Source: Agrocybe praecox
Lineage: Eukaryota; Basidiomycota; Agaricomycetes; Agaricales; Agrocybaceae
Assembly (NCBI GenBank): GCA_964017145.1
Contig: OZ024840.1
Span: 2,790,001 to 2,854,000, forward strand
DNA length: 64,000 nucleotides
Direction: 5' to 3'
Below are positions 9,983 through 21,251 of the stretch, in pieces (within the stretch, counting starts at the first letter, position 1; each line of letters opens with the position of its first letter). The translations under genes and the position numbers were made by a program. The notes beneath the pieces were generated by a model that did not search any database, was not told the origin of the DNA, and worked only from the letters and a program-made list of their open reading frames with translations.

Positions 9983-12900
9983 TCAAGATTCCTGCAAGTC
10001 GCGAACGACGATGCAAGCCCCTTCTTCGCTAGAGGAAGGCTGTTGAATGTACTGGTGTCCGTTTACGGGCCGTCCAGTCTTTTCATGAGCTGGGCTAACC
10101 TGCGTCTCGAGGACCCAAGCACCTAAGCTATAGACTCCAGGCCTCGTCACCCATAACTTTGGACGGACAATGATCGTCTCTGACGGTGGTATGGATCCAC
10201 GGAATGTTGTGCGACCAGAATAGGGCGGATAAAGGAGGTCAGCGGGAGGTGTCACATTTGAACCGAGCTTCAGAGTATATCGAGCGTCATGTGTCGAGGA
10301 ATGATTGCGCAGTCGAAATTCCAAAGGGATATGACATGACCTACACACACCAAAATATCAGGTTAGTAGTCTTCTTTAAAAGTGGATGAAATGTATTACC
10401 CTTTCGAGAAGTCGTGGTTTTTGGTACCAGCATCCTCCACCGACACTACGACGGGGTTCATCTCGGAGTTCCATTCGCTATTTCGAATAGCATCTAGTAC
10501 TTCCATATTTTCTCTCCTCGTCTCTGCGTACATGCTCCGTTTGACCTTGGCGCTTTCCGCCTCCTCCACAATACCATCTAATCGTGCATGTTCCGCACCA
10601 AGAGTGATTCCATGAACATGGAGATGCCCAGAGATGCCCCGATCCAGAATCTCCCAGAAAACCACAAAGTCAACTGCTGCAGGGTTGTACAAAGGAAAGA
10701 TAGCAGGACAAGAGTTGGGCGCAATATAAGTGTGGACCCGCGAAATGTTTTGGGACATAAATTTCCTCCTGCTACTTTGTACGAAATCGGTGATTGCAGC
10801 CCCTTTGATCGACTTGTTCTTCTGCCCCTATTTTTATCGTTATGTCAGCCTTGGAGTCTGTATAGAAAAAAACTTGATTTCACTTGGGAAAGATGGGTAG
10901 ATAAAAGATCAAGGGGCGGTGGAGGTGATGTATCAAGATCGCCGCCTTTCAACAAATTACCGAGCTTTCGGGAAACGAATTCCAAAGTCTCTTCACATCC
11001 AGAGCCCTCAGACCACCGAAAGGCGCCCATGAGAACGCGGGAGCTTTGTGTTGGGGCAATGGGGTCACTAACTAAAATTTCAGATTCCAGTTAAGTGAAT
11101 AAGTGAATGATACACACGACACCCTTTCCGACAAGGAATGACATGTCCATTGAGGACTAATAGACGTTATTTGTGTTATACTCGCCGAAAGGCCCTGAGA
11201 CGCGTTGGTCAAGTCCAAATCTATCAGGAAAGAATGTGCTTGTGACAGGGATGGCTCTGCTGAGACAGAGACTTCAAATAACGGTTGTACTTCGTATAGA
11301 CGAGTGAGTGTCGTAGAATGAAACGGCTGAGATTCATCCTGCAAACGAATAAGCTTCGTGGGAAAGATTATCATCGATTGATTGTGTCACAGAACCTCAC
11401 CTCTCGGAATACAAAAAGAAGATCGAGTTGGTAATTTCCCGCTGACATGCCTGCATGGATAATGACAGGGACTTCCGCACTTTGCTCCGGATTGAGGATC
11501 GTCAATGTTTGATCCGTACCGAGGAGGGGAAGACGTCGTGGCTCCTGCGGCTTTAGAGAATTCGACGACCGTAGGATTTCAGTGCTCGAATCGGCTGTAA
11601 GAAATATGAGATTAAGTTCCCCACGTGGAGGAAACTCCCACTTACTCTCTTTGTGGACGTCATTTTCTCCTAGCCATATCTCATCATCTGGTCCGGCAAC
11701 CATCCAAACTTCGCTAATAGGTTTATTACCGGCATTCTTGAGCCAGAGTTTAGTTGGTTTGTTTTCCCCCTGTAGCAACTCAAGTCGGCCATCTTCGACG
11801 TAGGTCACGATAAGTCTATAGTCCGATGGTACGACTTCTACCTGCATGTATACATCAGGTGCATACGTAGGTTGCTGTCGTTGAAGTGCTGTAGCGTGCA
11901 ATCGTTGTCCCCGACATGCTAAAGGCTCGGTTACCGAGAGGAGTGAAAGAAAATTATAACGAGCATGAGTAATTTTGAGTTTCACAGCACGCTTCGATCG
12001 AAGCGATATGGGAATCTAACAAAAGGTTTATTTAATTTATGGTAAGATTTCGGAGGAAATTCTCGCCTACCGAGATTGATTCTTTAGGAGCCATAACAAC
12101 TTCTTTGATAACCTCTACTTCAATGAACTCCTCTATTGGGCCGGAGTCTGTTCCAAATTCTTCTACAACAAGTGTGATGTCGGATAAATTGATTTCAGCA
12201 TCCAAAGGATTGCACATAATCAAATCCACCCAGAACAACTCTGTTGAAAAGGTGAATTAATGACAAATGAGCAAATTGAGCTAAGACTTGGCTGACCGTT
12301 TGTACTGACTTTCCCGCTAGGTGCGACGCTGCCTTTACCACCTCGTGATTTCCAAAAGGTTTTCCAATCATCTTGCCGGGCTTCCCAAACATCTATACTT
12401 CCACTGTTGTCCTTGGGAAACCTCAAACTTGACTGTTTAACTTTGCATAGTGCGATAGGCAATCGAAGATTTTCAGTCATCATTTTCTCGGGTTCCGTTG
12501 ACTTCCAATACTGTAGTCCCAGACTTAGGAGGTCAGAGGAGCTATTCAAAGATAATGGGCACCCACATTATAAGCAACCCGAAAATCGTCGAGATATACT
12601 TTGTCATTTCCGGCCACCTTCGGAGTATCATCACCTAGCGTCAGCTTACCAGCTGATGCAAAGTTTGACGTCCCTTTTAAGAGACTTAGGAAAAGCTTCA
12701 CTGCACCGACCACATCGCCTGTGGTATACAACATACGGCCTATTTATGATTAGATGTGGCTCACAGTCAATCTGCGAGATTTCGTACCTAGTGGATGTGC
12801 AATCCCAGACAAGATATCTTCGAACCCTTCTGCTGTGGTCGGTGACTTCCCTTCCGAGTCCCAGAACGAGGGTGACAGCTCTTTAGGCGGGCGGACTGAA

Positions 12901-14851
12901 TATAGTTCTTCAGCTTTTCTAAGGAAGTACATAGTCAATGGTTTCTGACATACTGATTAACAATCGTATTAAATCGTGAAGAAAGCCCTAATAACTTACA
13001 ATCCCGCATTTCTCCAATCTGTTAGCGGCTAAAACATACCACAAGGCACTTCTTCTTCGAGCCGTCTTCTTGGTACTGAGCAAGGCAGCATGAGCCAGTA
13101 ATAGGGCCGATGGGGCCTCTTCTGACTGAAACCAAAAACCAAAATGAGATATAATCTCTCAGGAGGACAGAACAATAAAACGAACATTGCTAGCCGCCCA
13201 AACTAACCATCGATCGCCTTCAAGCATATCGGACAAAAATTCCTGTGTAGGGATGCCTGCTTCCCAACGAACAGCACATGAAAGAGCACGGAGTTGGGCA
13301 TTTGGCGGTAAATCAGACATATTAGGGTAAATGGTTGACAAAGCAGTTTGGGCATGCAAAGGGATGGCAGGAGATGGTGCCAGCAACAGAGGAAGTATGT
13401 CCTACAAGGATAATCCCAGAATTTGGTAAAATTGGTTTGTGAACAATTATGTGAAGCACATACAGATCCACCTTTGCTCTCTTTACGCAACGATTCCCAT
13501 ACCATAATAGCTAGTTTGTAGTCACCCAAAATAGTGGCAAATTCAGCAAGCCGACGTGATTGTGAAGGGGGTATAGGTCCGCCATTTATGGGCAGTGTCG
13601 CGGATCTCCCTGGAAGGGAGGGGGTAGACGCTGACATAGAATGGGCGTGTGTCGGAGCGGGACTAGTAGACCCAAAAAGACGACGAGTCGAGGAAAAGAG
13701 ACGCGAAGGAAGTCTCCGTGTGGATGAGAACTATAATGCACCATCAAAAGGATGTATTTAAACAAGATATGAGGTACTACAGGGAACTACTTACGTTTTC
13801 ATTCCATTCAACAACACATTTCTCCATCCAGGGGATGAGACTCATCACTAGGAACTCCCGAGTAAACCTGGCCGTTTGTTGGACGTCTTTCTCTCCTAAT
13901 TGCAGTGTATTCAGTAAGGTGTTATCTGGAGGATTTTTGGAAGGATTATTTGATGGCGATCCAGGTAGAGGTGGAAGAGGTAAACGCGGCAAGAGGGCAG
14001 GGACAGGAATAGGCGGGGGTGGTAATTTCGGTAGATCAAGACCGAGTAAGTAGCAATGCAATCCATACTGCTTCTTGACCGCGTTGTGTAATGCACCGGC
14101 TCTGGAAAGCTGTATCAGAAAAATCACAAATAAACAAAAGAGAGAGAACATGCTCTTCGTCTGAAAGTGAAGAATTGCTGGGATGTATTATCAAAGTGTA
14201 TCGCAGAACATTAGTGTCTACCCAGGGGGGAAGGTGATTATTCCGTGAATGCAATGCAGTAATGGCTTGAAGGGGGTTCGGGGTTGTCGTTGACACAGCG
14301 AGTATGACTTATTATTTTTGATTGTTAGACATGAAATTTCCTACGGGGATTAGATGAAGACATACGAGCAACAGGATGGTTCCAACCCTCCGTTTTAGAC
14401 GGTACAAAATCGCCTTCGGCACAACGTCGAAGTTCATCCCACCAGGGCGTCCTGATAGCCTCTTTATCTCCCAATGAATCTACTTCTTTGACCCACTTTG
14501 CACATCGCGAGGCGATACGACCAGTCATCCAATCTATTGTGCGTATAGCACGCTGCTCGTCATCTTCTCGGCATGCGTCCTCTACATCTTGAAGGTCAGA
14601 GAAACGGAGATTGAAAGCGGCATGAGGAACAGAAACAAGAGTTGTTGTTCTTGTAGTTACTATATATATTGGACATTCAGAAAGAGTAACATCGGAAAAT
14701 AAAGATAATTAGTACCTTTGGGTAGGGGTGAGAATGACTGGAGGATTTGAGAGAGGGGTGGCAGGGAAGATTGTTCCAAAAGTTCAGCAAGATCTGGAGA
14801 CGTAAGGATGCAAATATGGGGACTGAGGGATGAAGGCAATACGGGAGCCAT
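9983..14851 (-). CDS. TRS85: Trs85/TRAPPC8, TRAPPIII tethering complex subunit
   Basis: This is a large multi-exon gene whose fragments all belong to the Trs85/TRAPPC8 family. Trs85 defines TRAPPIII, the Ypt1/Rab1 exchange factor used in autophagy and early Golgi traffic. The start MAPVLPSSLSPHICILTSPD at 14851 is followed by a family-like region (KYAL-type NNHLPPWVDTNVLRYTLIIHPS). Then come the GLHCYLLGLDLPK segment, an alpha-solenoid middle (ALLLAHAALLS, LGRMLYTTGDVVGAVKLFLS) and beta-sandwich C-terminal domains (LFWVDLIMCNPLDAEINLSD, FYNPAAVDFVVFWE-like). The protein ends VVRDLQES at 9983. I count more than ten introns of about 50 nt and did not fix each one; the expected product is roughly 1,300 residues, within the family range. 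A CACGTG hexamer at 11622-11627 falls inside the gene. Part of the N-terminal half carries a Pro-rich insertion (LPKLPPPPIPVPALLPRLPL), which is not typical of the fold. Confidence 0.85.
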
Positions 14852-14938
14852 TCCCTTGCTTTATGCGGGGAAGGGACCAGGAGTGAACAATAATCACAAT
14901 TATCATTTCCTTGTTCTCACGGTCACAAATTACTGTAA

Positions 14939-15669
14939 CTAGAAAAAGTCTCCACCTCCTCCGTCAAATCCACCTCCTCCATCAAATCCACCTCCTCCGT
15001 AGCTATTGTCAAGCATGTCTCCCAGCAAAAGTCCTCCTGCCATGCCACCCATCAATGGGACGGCCATTCCACCGTGTCCCCTCATCCCACCGCCTCCAAA
15101 TCCATGCTGAGGGTAAGCGTACTGCGGAGCAGCATAATGCGATCGCCCGTACGCAGGAATACCTTGGCCCATTCCATAACCAGATTGACCATACATCTGC
15201 TGTTGCTGTTGTAAACATTTAGCACTTCATCAACATACTACTAAAATATATATCACTGCACCGCAAGTAATTGCTGTCTCTTCATTTCGTTATATTCCTC
15301 CATCGATTGTTTCGCTTTGTCTTTCACTTTTTCAAAAAACCCCTTTTTATGCGCGGGCGGTTGGACTTGCACAGGCGTCGCCGGTCGACCATGGTATGAA
15401 TGCCGACGAGGCGTACTCTGCGATGGTGGCGCACTACCCCCCCATACCCGGTCGCGGATCTCTGGGTGCTCCCTTAGAAATTGTTCATCGTCGTACGGAT
15501 GCGTCCAGATGGACCGAGGAGAATTTGCTTTCGTATCGACCTGTATGAGACTTTGTCAGGTAACTTCTAATGATACGCGAAGCCTGACACTACGAACGAA
15601 GAAAACATGCCCAGATTTGGGATCAACTTGTTGTATCCAGCCATAAGGTAGAGGATTGACTGAGCTCAT
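14939..15669 (-). CDS. WW-domain protein with Gly-rich, FDGGGG-repeat tail
   Basis: The spliced protein is 205 residues. The N-terminus is a WW domain (about residues 6-43: LPYGWIQQVDPKSGHVFFVD through SIWTHPYDD) with both signature tryptophans and the aromatic pair. Such domains bind proline-rich ligands. A charged linker (KKGFFEKVKDKAKQSMEEY) follows, then a Gln run, a Gly/Tyr/Met-rich region and two FDGGGG-like repeats before the end GGDFF. Exons I place on the minus strand: 15669-15598, 15540-15262 and 15205-14939, totalling 618 nt. Fungal proteins with this WW plus Gly-rich tail are widespread but uncharacterised. The tail looks disordered and could support self-association; this is inference. 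It lies 87 bp upstream of the TRS85 start, in the same orientation. Confidence 0.8.
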
Positions 15670-15714
15670 GATCAAATAAAATGATATAAGAGTTAAACGT
15701 TAAAAGCTAACATG

Positions 15715-15740
15715 GGTGAGTCTATATGGTGAGTCTATAT
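15715..15740. repeat. 13-bp perfect tandem duplication in the WW-gene promoter
   Basis: GGTGAGTCTATAT is present at 15715-15727 and repeated exactly at 15728-15740, about 50 bp upstream of the WW-protein start on the minus strand. Confidence 0.9.
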
Positions 15741-15861
15741 AACCGCGTCTAACTTACGACACACCCTCTGGAGCATGACCTCATGCACCACCTCAGTGTA
15801 CACTAAATGAGACCTATATGATCATTAATTACTAAGATACAAAATATTAGCATAAGCTGGA

Positions 15862-17992
15862 CTATGATGGTCCTGGAAGGGGATCCACCCATGTCCCGTT
15901 TGGCCACAACGTCGCAGGCATCGTGAAATCCCCAGTACTCCCATCGTCCGAGGAAGTGTACTATATTTAGAAATAAATACCATTTTTGGAAGATGTTCTT
16001 GTATTGCAAAACTCACCGCAAGTCTGAAGAAGTGAGGGAGACTAGCATTAAGAGATACTAGGGAGAAATTGAGTGCCGCTCCTGCATATCTTTGCACGTC
16101 ATCCACTAAAAGGGCAAATCCATCCCACCCTTCGACCAATGGATCCCACAAGATGAGTTGATCCGCAAAAGGGATAGTCGTGTTATAATTTGTTGAGTTT
16201 GTTGCCCACGTAGGAAGATCAGAACCAATGGCAGCATCTTGACGAAGCTATATAGGAACCATAAGCTGTCAGAAATAGGGCTTGGGCGTGAATTTTCTTA
16301 CATCAGCGGGTGTTTGAAGGATGGAATCGAGACCGAATGCTGCGGTGCCGTTCAGGAAAAGTCCAAGTAGCAGTCCTTGATAGATGGCAGAAAGTCTCGT
16401 GGGAAAGGCAGTGCCGGGAAGAATAATCATAGGAATAATATAGTGATGGAGACGGAGAGATAGACCAGGAAGGAAAGCTAAGACTAAAGTAACAAGGCCT
16501 CCAGCAATATACCACTTGAGATAGTGTGGCAACCACCCTGTCTTGCGAATCACACGCATCTGATTTATAGCCAACACGACGATAATGACAAGCAACACAA
16601 CAAGGGTTGTGATAGCACCGCTTCTTTTTCCTATGTCGGACGATGTCAAGCGGCTGAGGGGCAGTTGGTCGAAAGTGAGATTGTTGAGGACCCCGACCCA
16701 GAACCCGCTGAGATATAAAATGCAAGATTCGAGTGGAGCGCTGCGGAAAGCTGGTAAAACGAACCGGAAAGCAAGTCTCCAAAACCCGTAAGCTATGAAT
16801 AGGACTGGAAGGAATGACTGGAAGGCAACGTCCAATTTTGGAGGTGGACCTTGAGGTTGGGAAAACAATGAAACATGCCAGAAGCCGATGCATACCAAGC
16901 ACCAGTATAGTACAATAGGCTTTGGCCTGAATAAGATGAAGAGAGCGCATGTAATGAGGATGTTGAATGCCAGGGCTTCGTTTCGAAGGTCTGAGCAATG
17001 AGAAAGAAATGTAGCCCCTGCGAAACGGAAAGAGACTGGAAAGACTGTTGGGAAGCCGATCGATGTAAGGCCGTGCGAAGAGAATGGGAGAAAGTCTGTG
17101 AAGTTTCCGATGAGATTTAATCTTCCGCAGCCCCCTTTGCTTGAGGAAATGACACCACTGAAAAGATGAATTATATGTTGGTAAGCAGTTTGTAAATGTA
17201 ACACGCCAACGTACGCTTGAATGGCTGCTGAGCAAATAAAACTATCGCCTCTGTATGTTCCGTTCGCATCCCCGCCACCGACGATAAGAGGCTTGAAAGC
17301 AATCTGTTCATCCCCGACGGTTCGCGGGTTTTGAAGTATAACATTTTCACACTGTGCAGGACAACGGAAGTCGAACGAAGAATCATCAAAGGGACCACAT
17401 CCGTTTCCATCTTGTCCGCACCCGTTGTTGGCCAGCCAATAAGTCGAAGTGCAGCCAATGAATGAGTCGGCTGGCGTAAGGAAAGATTGCGCTCGAGAAA
17501 AGAAAGCAACGCCGACAATGTATATCGCAACCAGGATCACGAATAACCAGGGAGAGGTTAAAGGGCGAGTTGCTTTAATGAGAGTCGATTCTATAGGAGC
17601 CGTTATATGTCGTCTACCAAAGCGAATATCTACGTCGAGCAAGGGCTTGGGGGCTGAAAATTTTATGAGAAGTTAAATTCGATGCGACATTGTCCTTACG
17701 TACGAGGTATATCAATCTTCGGGCGGGGTCCCCTCACGTATAATACCACTTTGGTGATTAAAGCATTTGCACGAGGATTACGACTCCTGAAGGCGTGGGC
17801 GGTTCTAGATAACCATGTAGGCCGTCGTCGATGGGGTATTATAGGTTCTCCGCTGAGACTGCTTAATTCATATGGTTGCTCTGGTACCAAGTTTGCTTTC
17901 GAAAGTTCCTCGGACGGCGTTGAGAGTTTGCTTGTTGAGATGCGAGACGAACTTGAGGCTGTTGTCTCGTTGCTGCTGGCGCTATCCATCAC
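15862..17992 (-). CDS. LCCL-domain multipass membrane protein
   Basis: The protein starts MMDSASSNETTASSSS at 17992 with a Ser-rich cytosolic-type head. A first membrane helix follows (PWLFVILVAIYIVGVAFF), then an LCCL domain: Cys-rich STYWLANNGCGQDGNGCGPF, RCPAQCENV, GGGDANGTYRGDSFICSAAI and, across an intron (17158-17214), GVISSSKGGCG. The second half has about seven more hydrophobic helices, for example ITCALFILFRPKPIVLYWCL and AITTLVVLLVIIVVLAI. I read the end after a last intron as YTSSDDGSTGDF through DPLPGPS, stopping at 15862. Near 17.7 kb an intron joins KIDIPP to PKPLLDVDIRFG. LCCL domains are extracytoplasmic modules first named from Limulus factor C, cochlin and Lgl1. The fungal membrane versions have no settled function. 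The 310-residue frame overlapping at 16303-17235 is a shadow. Confidence 0.82.
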
Positions 17993-18258
17993 GATGAGTT
18001 AAGATGAAAAGAGTGAATGGTTCTCCGCAAGTTTGTGAGACAGAACTGAGGGGTCAGAAAAAGGTGAGACGGGGGCAGAATGGCATGCTGTGAGGGAACG
18101 GGTTGTGCTATAGTTAACGTGAGACTCGAGTAACTATCAATTCGGGTAACGAAACCGATCCAGGTATAGAATCACCATTTATCAGATAAGATTACATTAT
18201 TTATTTAGATACGATAATTTATGATTCAACGGGTCCAACTACAATCCAGCAAAGTCAG

Positions 18259-18956
18259 TCAAGGAAAAGGTCCAAATAGCAAAAGCGACGAACGGTAATC
18301 GTAAACCAACTTGGCCTCGATGTCCTGTCCCTTGGGTCCTGTAAACTTGACATGTCGTACATAACGCCTTTCGCCATTGATTTCCTCCATCCCCCAAGTC
18401 TATGACTGACATTAGTCGAGTGACACAGGAAGTAGTTGTAAACCTTACTTGATCGGCAATCCAAGTTGTACCACTCTTGGGGGTGTCGCTTTCAACATAC
18501 GATTGAACGAGACCGTATTCAAGAGTATCGGCGGTCCATTCGTTCTGAAGGAAGGGAATACCAAGCTCTTCAGCCTTTACTCTCCTGCTCTTCCCTATAA
18601 CATGTCCGAATAGCGAGTCGTTGTTTTCCCTTTCTTTCCACCAGAGAGTCCTTTCTTCGCGAGTACCGGGGATCCCACCAGTAATGGTTTGATCAATGTC
18701 GATGTGTTCGACTCCGTCTGCATCTTTGTAGTGCTTAATGTACAGTGTGATGGTTCCAATGCTGATGGCCTTTCTCTTTAACCAACCCACACCTTGCATA
18801 GCAAGGATGTCGTCGGTTCTTGGGTCAGTGAGCGTTTTGTTCTTTAAGAATTAGATAAGATTAGTTCCGGTTCTAGAGGGAGGTCAATGGTCCTTTCTGT
18901 ACCATAGTGAACCTGCCCGAGATATCGAGAATAGTAAAGTCAGCTGGAACGGCCAT
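18259..18956 (-). CDS. Conserved fungal protein, possibly beta-barrel (calycin-like); function unknown
   Basis: The spliced product is 195 residues: exons 18956-18903, 18841-18449 and 18399-18259, totalling 588 nt. It begins MAVPADFTILDISGRFTMNK. It contains GVGWLKRKAISIGTITLYIK, HIDIDQTITGGIPGTREER, GKSRRVKAEELG, YVESDTPKSGTTWIADQTWG and RYVRHVKFTGPKG. Alternating hydrophobic and polar strands with a SGRFTMNK opening resemble small ligand-binding beta-barrels, but I cannot assign a named family. I believe close relatives occur widely in fungi, judging from the regular, non-repetitive sequence. Its neighbours on both sides are also minus-strand genes. No targeting signal or membrane helix is evident, so a cytosolic location is the simplest reading. 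Confidence 0.7.
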
Positions 18957-19186
18957 GGTAGGGATGTATGAAGAAGAATGTGGGGAAAGTGATTAATACA
19001 CCATCAACTTAAATGGACGTGCTCGCAGAATCACATGCAGTGTAGTGATTATTCTAGAAGGACACAGTGGGTAAGTAATGTAATTAGTTATCATATGTCT
19101 CCTAATAACGAATTGTAGAATGATGAACAGCGGTCAGCGGACTCCAATCGGATATTGACCGTAACCTTGGTGTACATGTGGGGGAA

Positions 19187-19840
19187 TTAGGTCGTTGGAT
19201 TGAATATCGTAATAATTTTCCAAACAGCATCTTTACCACGTTCCCAAGCCTGAGGCCCTTTTGCTTCATCGCCCCCGAATTCGACCATGAATCCGTCCTT
19301 TGACCATTCACACCAGATGCCAATGGACCCAGAAGAAGGCCCTGCGCCCCCACCCTTCCTGTCAGGTTCCCCCAACACTTTGACAAAATCTTTCCCTGAT
19401 GTATCTGTACCAACTTGGAGCTGAGAGGGTCGTTCGATCGTTTTGCCATCTTTATCCTCCTTGACGACATCGATGCTCAAATTGAACGGCATGGAGGGGT
19501 AAGTGGAGAACGCAAGCTCTGCGCTACGCGTAGATGTACCCTTGGCACGATCGGCGCTTTTCTTGGGTATATTGTATATGTATATACTGTCGAGAGATAA
19601 TTTTTCAGTCTTGAGATCGTCTAATTTGAGGCCTGTTTTTGGTTTATAGCCATCATCGGGGGAGAACAGAATGCTGAGTCCCAGTGAAAAGTAATTGAAA
19701 TAAACAGCATCAGAATAAGACTTGATTTCTGGAGAAACTGGTTGTGCAACGGAGATAGACTTCTCCAGGGTAGAGATATACTCGAAAAGTTGAGGGGAAA
19801 GCGGACGTAGACCAAAGAGACTCTTGAAGCTCAAAGACAT
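19187..19840 (-). CDS. Conserved protein of unknown function, intronless
   Basis: This is an uninterrupted frame with start at 19840 (MSLSFKSLFGLRPLSPQ); an in-frame ATG at 19852 (MFLT) could also be used. The first gives 217 residues ending KIITIFNPTT. Features are SYSDAVYFNYFSLGLSILFS, a Lys/Asp-rich middle, LAFSTYPSMPFNLSIDV and a closing GIWCEWSKDGFMVEFGG with AWERGKDAVWKI. No membrane helix or signal peptide is visible. I do not recognise the family. The non-repetitive sequence and long open frame argue that it is a real gene. It is unusual here in lacking introns. It faces the seipin gene with only 85 bp between start codons, so the two probably share a promoter. Confidence 0.7.
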   Translation of the reverse strand: MSLSFKSLFGLRPLSPQLFEYISTLEKSISVAQPVSPEIKSYSDAVYFNYFSLGLSILFSPDDGYKPKTGLKLDDLKTEKLSLDSIYIYNIPKKSADRAKGTSTRSAELAFSTYPSMPFNLSIDVVKEDKDGKTIERPSQLQVGTDTSGKDFVKVLGEPDRKGGGAGPSSGSIGIWCEWSKDGFMVEFGGDEAKGPQAWERGKDAVWKIITIFNPTT

Positions 19841-19865
19841 GGTCAGGAACAAGTTATGTGTTCAT

Positions 19866-19871
19866 CACGTG
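19866..19871. promoter_or_regulatory. CACGTG hexamer in the 85-bp divergent promoter of seipin
   Basis: CACGTG lies between the start at 19840 (minus) and the seipin start at 19926 (plus). It is the core bound by fungal bHLH factors of the Cbf1/Pho4/SREBP type. Binding here is inference. Confidence 0.4.
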
Positions 19872-19925
19872 CACCTGGGCACTGATAATGAACGCGTCTG
19901 CGATGCATACATCATTGCAACCACG

Positions 19926-21171
19926 ATGTCCAAGGCCAACACCCGCCCTGGTTTGCTTTGGACAGTCCTCACTGCGCCTCTTAGAATCACTTTTTCTGCA
20001 GTGCTGGCCATTTTTTCTGCAATACGTCCATATGCTCCTCAACTTGTTCCTTTGCTGGTCTGCGCGTTATTTGTGCCTCTTATCCTTTTTTTATCTGCGA
20101 CCGCAGGCTGGGTCGTATGGTCAAATTTGTCTATAAGCTGGGAAGTACCTTTGTATCTTCAATACGGGTACGTTTGTTCCTCGTTTTACGCGGGATTTCG
20201 TAATTTCATCGTATTTGGCCATAATAGCGATGGCATTCCTCCCTATGCATTTGTAACGCTTCCATCTTTGATTTCTCAACAACGTTATGACGTCTCCGTC
20301 AATCTTGTTTTGCCTTATACCGATTCCAATGTCGCCCTTGGAAACTTCATGACTAGCCTTACTTTGTCTACTCCAGGGAACAAAACACTCATTCACGTTC
20401 GCCGACCTGTGAGTAGTCTGTATCAATCCGCTTGAGATACTTACGACAAATGCAATCTAAGGCAATTGCATTGCCACCTCCATGGCGTATAATCCTCCCT
20501 CCAAAAACTACGACGTCCCTCAATGTTCATCTTTTAGATTCATTCAGTGCCGGCAAATCCAATCTAGTTGCAACGGTCGAAATAGGTAGACACGACGGTT
20601 GGACTACCTTGGGCTCGGGTCAAGGCCGTGAAGTTAATGTGATTTCAGCATCATTGAGAGGTCTGGCCATCCCTCATGGGATTCGGTGCGATATTTATAT
20701 GTTCTGGAAGTTCGTTTCTTGACGTCCGTTTGTTCTCTGTCTCTCTCAGCGGTTTGGCTATTCGTTTTCCGCTGCTCTCCGCTTTTGCATCGTCGGCACT
20801 CTTTTTCATGATTGTATCTGTGATCCTAGGCACCTGCGTCTTGCCTCTCTTGCTACCAACATCATATACCGAAAACGACAGACAAGAAGTAAAGGTTGAA
20901 ACCCAATGGCCAGAAACAGATATCGCATCTGGAAGGAGTAAATCTACGGAGACCCGGAGAAGGAGGAAATCAAGAAATGATAGAAGCTCAACTGAAAGAA
21001 CTGTAAGGTGTTTATTTGCATATTTTCCTTCCTACGCTGACCATTCGCACAAAGATAAAGCATGAATCACCTGCAGAAACTTCCATTCCTTTACCTCCCG
21101 AAAGTTCTTCAAGAGGTCTCCGTAGACGCTCTTCGAAACTAGCAGCAAAATCGTCTGACGACGAGCAATAA
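19926..21171 (+). CDS. SEI1: Seipin, ER lipid-droplet biogenesis protein
   Basis: Seipin forms a ring in the ER membrane at lipid-droplet contact sites. The spliced protein is 338 residues with a membrane helix at about residues 40-66 (PLLVCALFVPLILFLSATAG) and a lumenal beta-sandwich. The lumenal part opens YLQYGDGIPPYAFVTLP, followed by QRYDVSVNLVLPYTDSNVAL and GNFMTSLTL, all matching the family. A second helix (SAFASSALFFMIVSVILGTC) precedes a basic, Ser/Arg-rich cytosolic tail (ETRRRRKSRNDRSS; LRRRSSKLAAKSSDDEQ). Exons I place: 19926-20167, 20228-20408, 20462-20685, 20750-21002 and 21055-21171, totalling 1017 nt. The third intron has a classic CTTGAC branch and TCTCTCTCAG acceptor. I chose MSKANTRPG as start; an in-frame upstream ATG exists at 19824 but would overlap the neighbouring gene. 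Confidence 0.88.
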
Positions 21172-21251
21172 GTAGTTTGCACTCTTAGGAACGGCTCAGT
21201 GATGTGAATATCCCTATTATACCATATACCATATAAGTATCCACTCTTACG

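Noticed and set aside
14941..15000. Short CCTCC-rich repeat, possible CRISPR-like or satellite array
   Set aside because: It encodes the FDGGGG repeats at the end of the WW-domain protein.
16303..17235. 310-residue minus-strand open frame overlapping the LCCL protein
   Set aside because: It lies in another frame of the LCCL gene, has no domain and a Ser/Arg/His-rich shadow composition.
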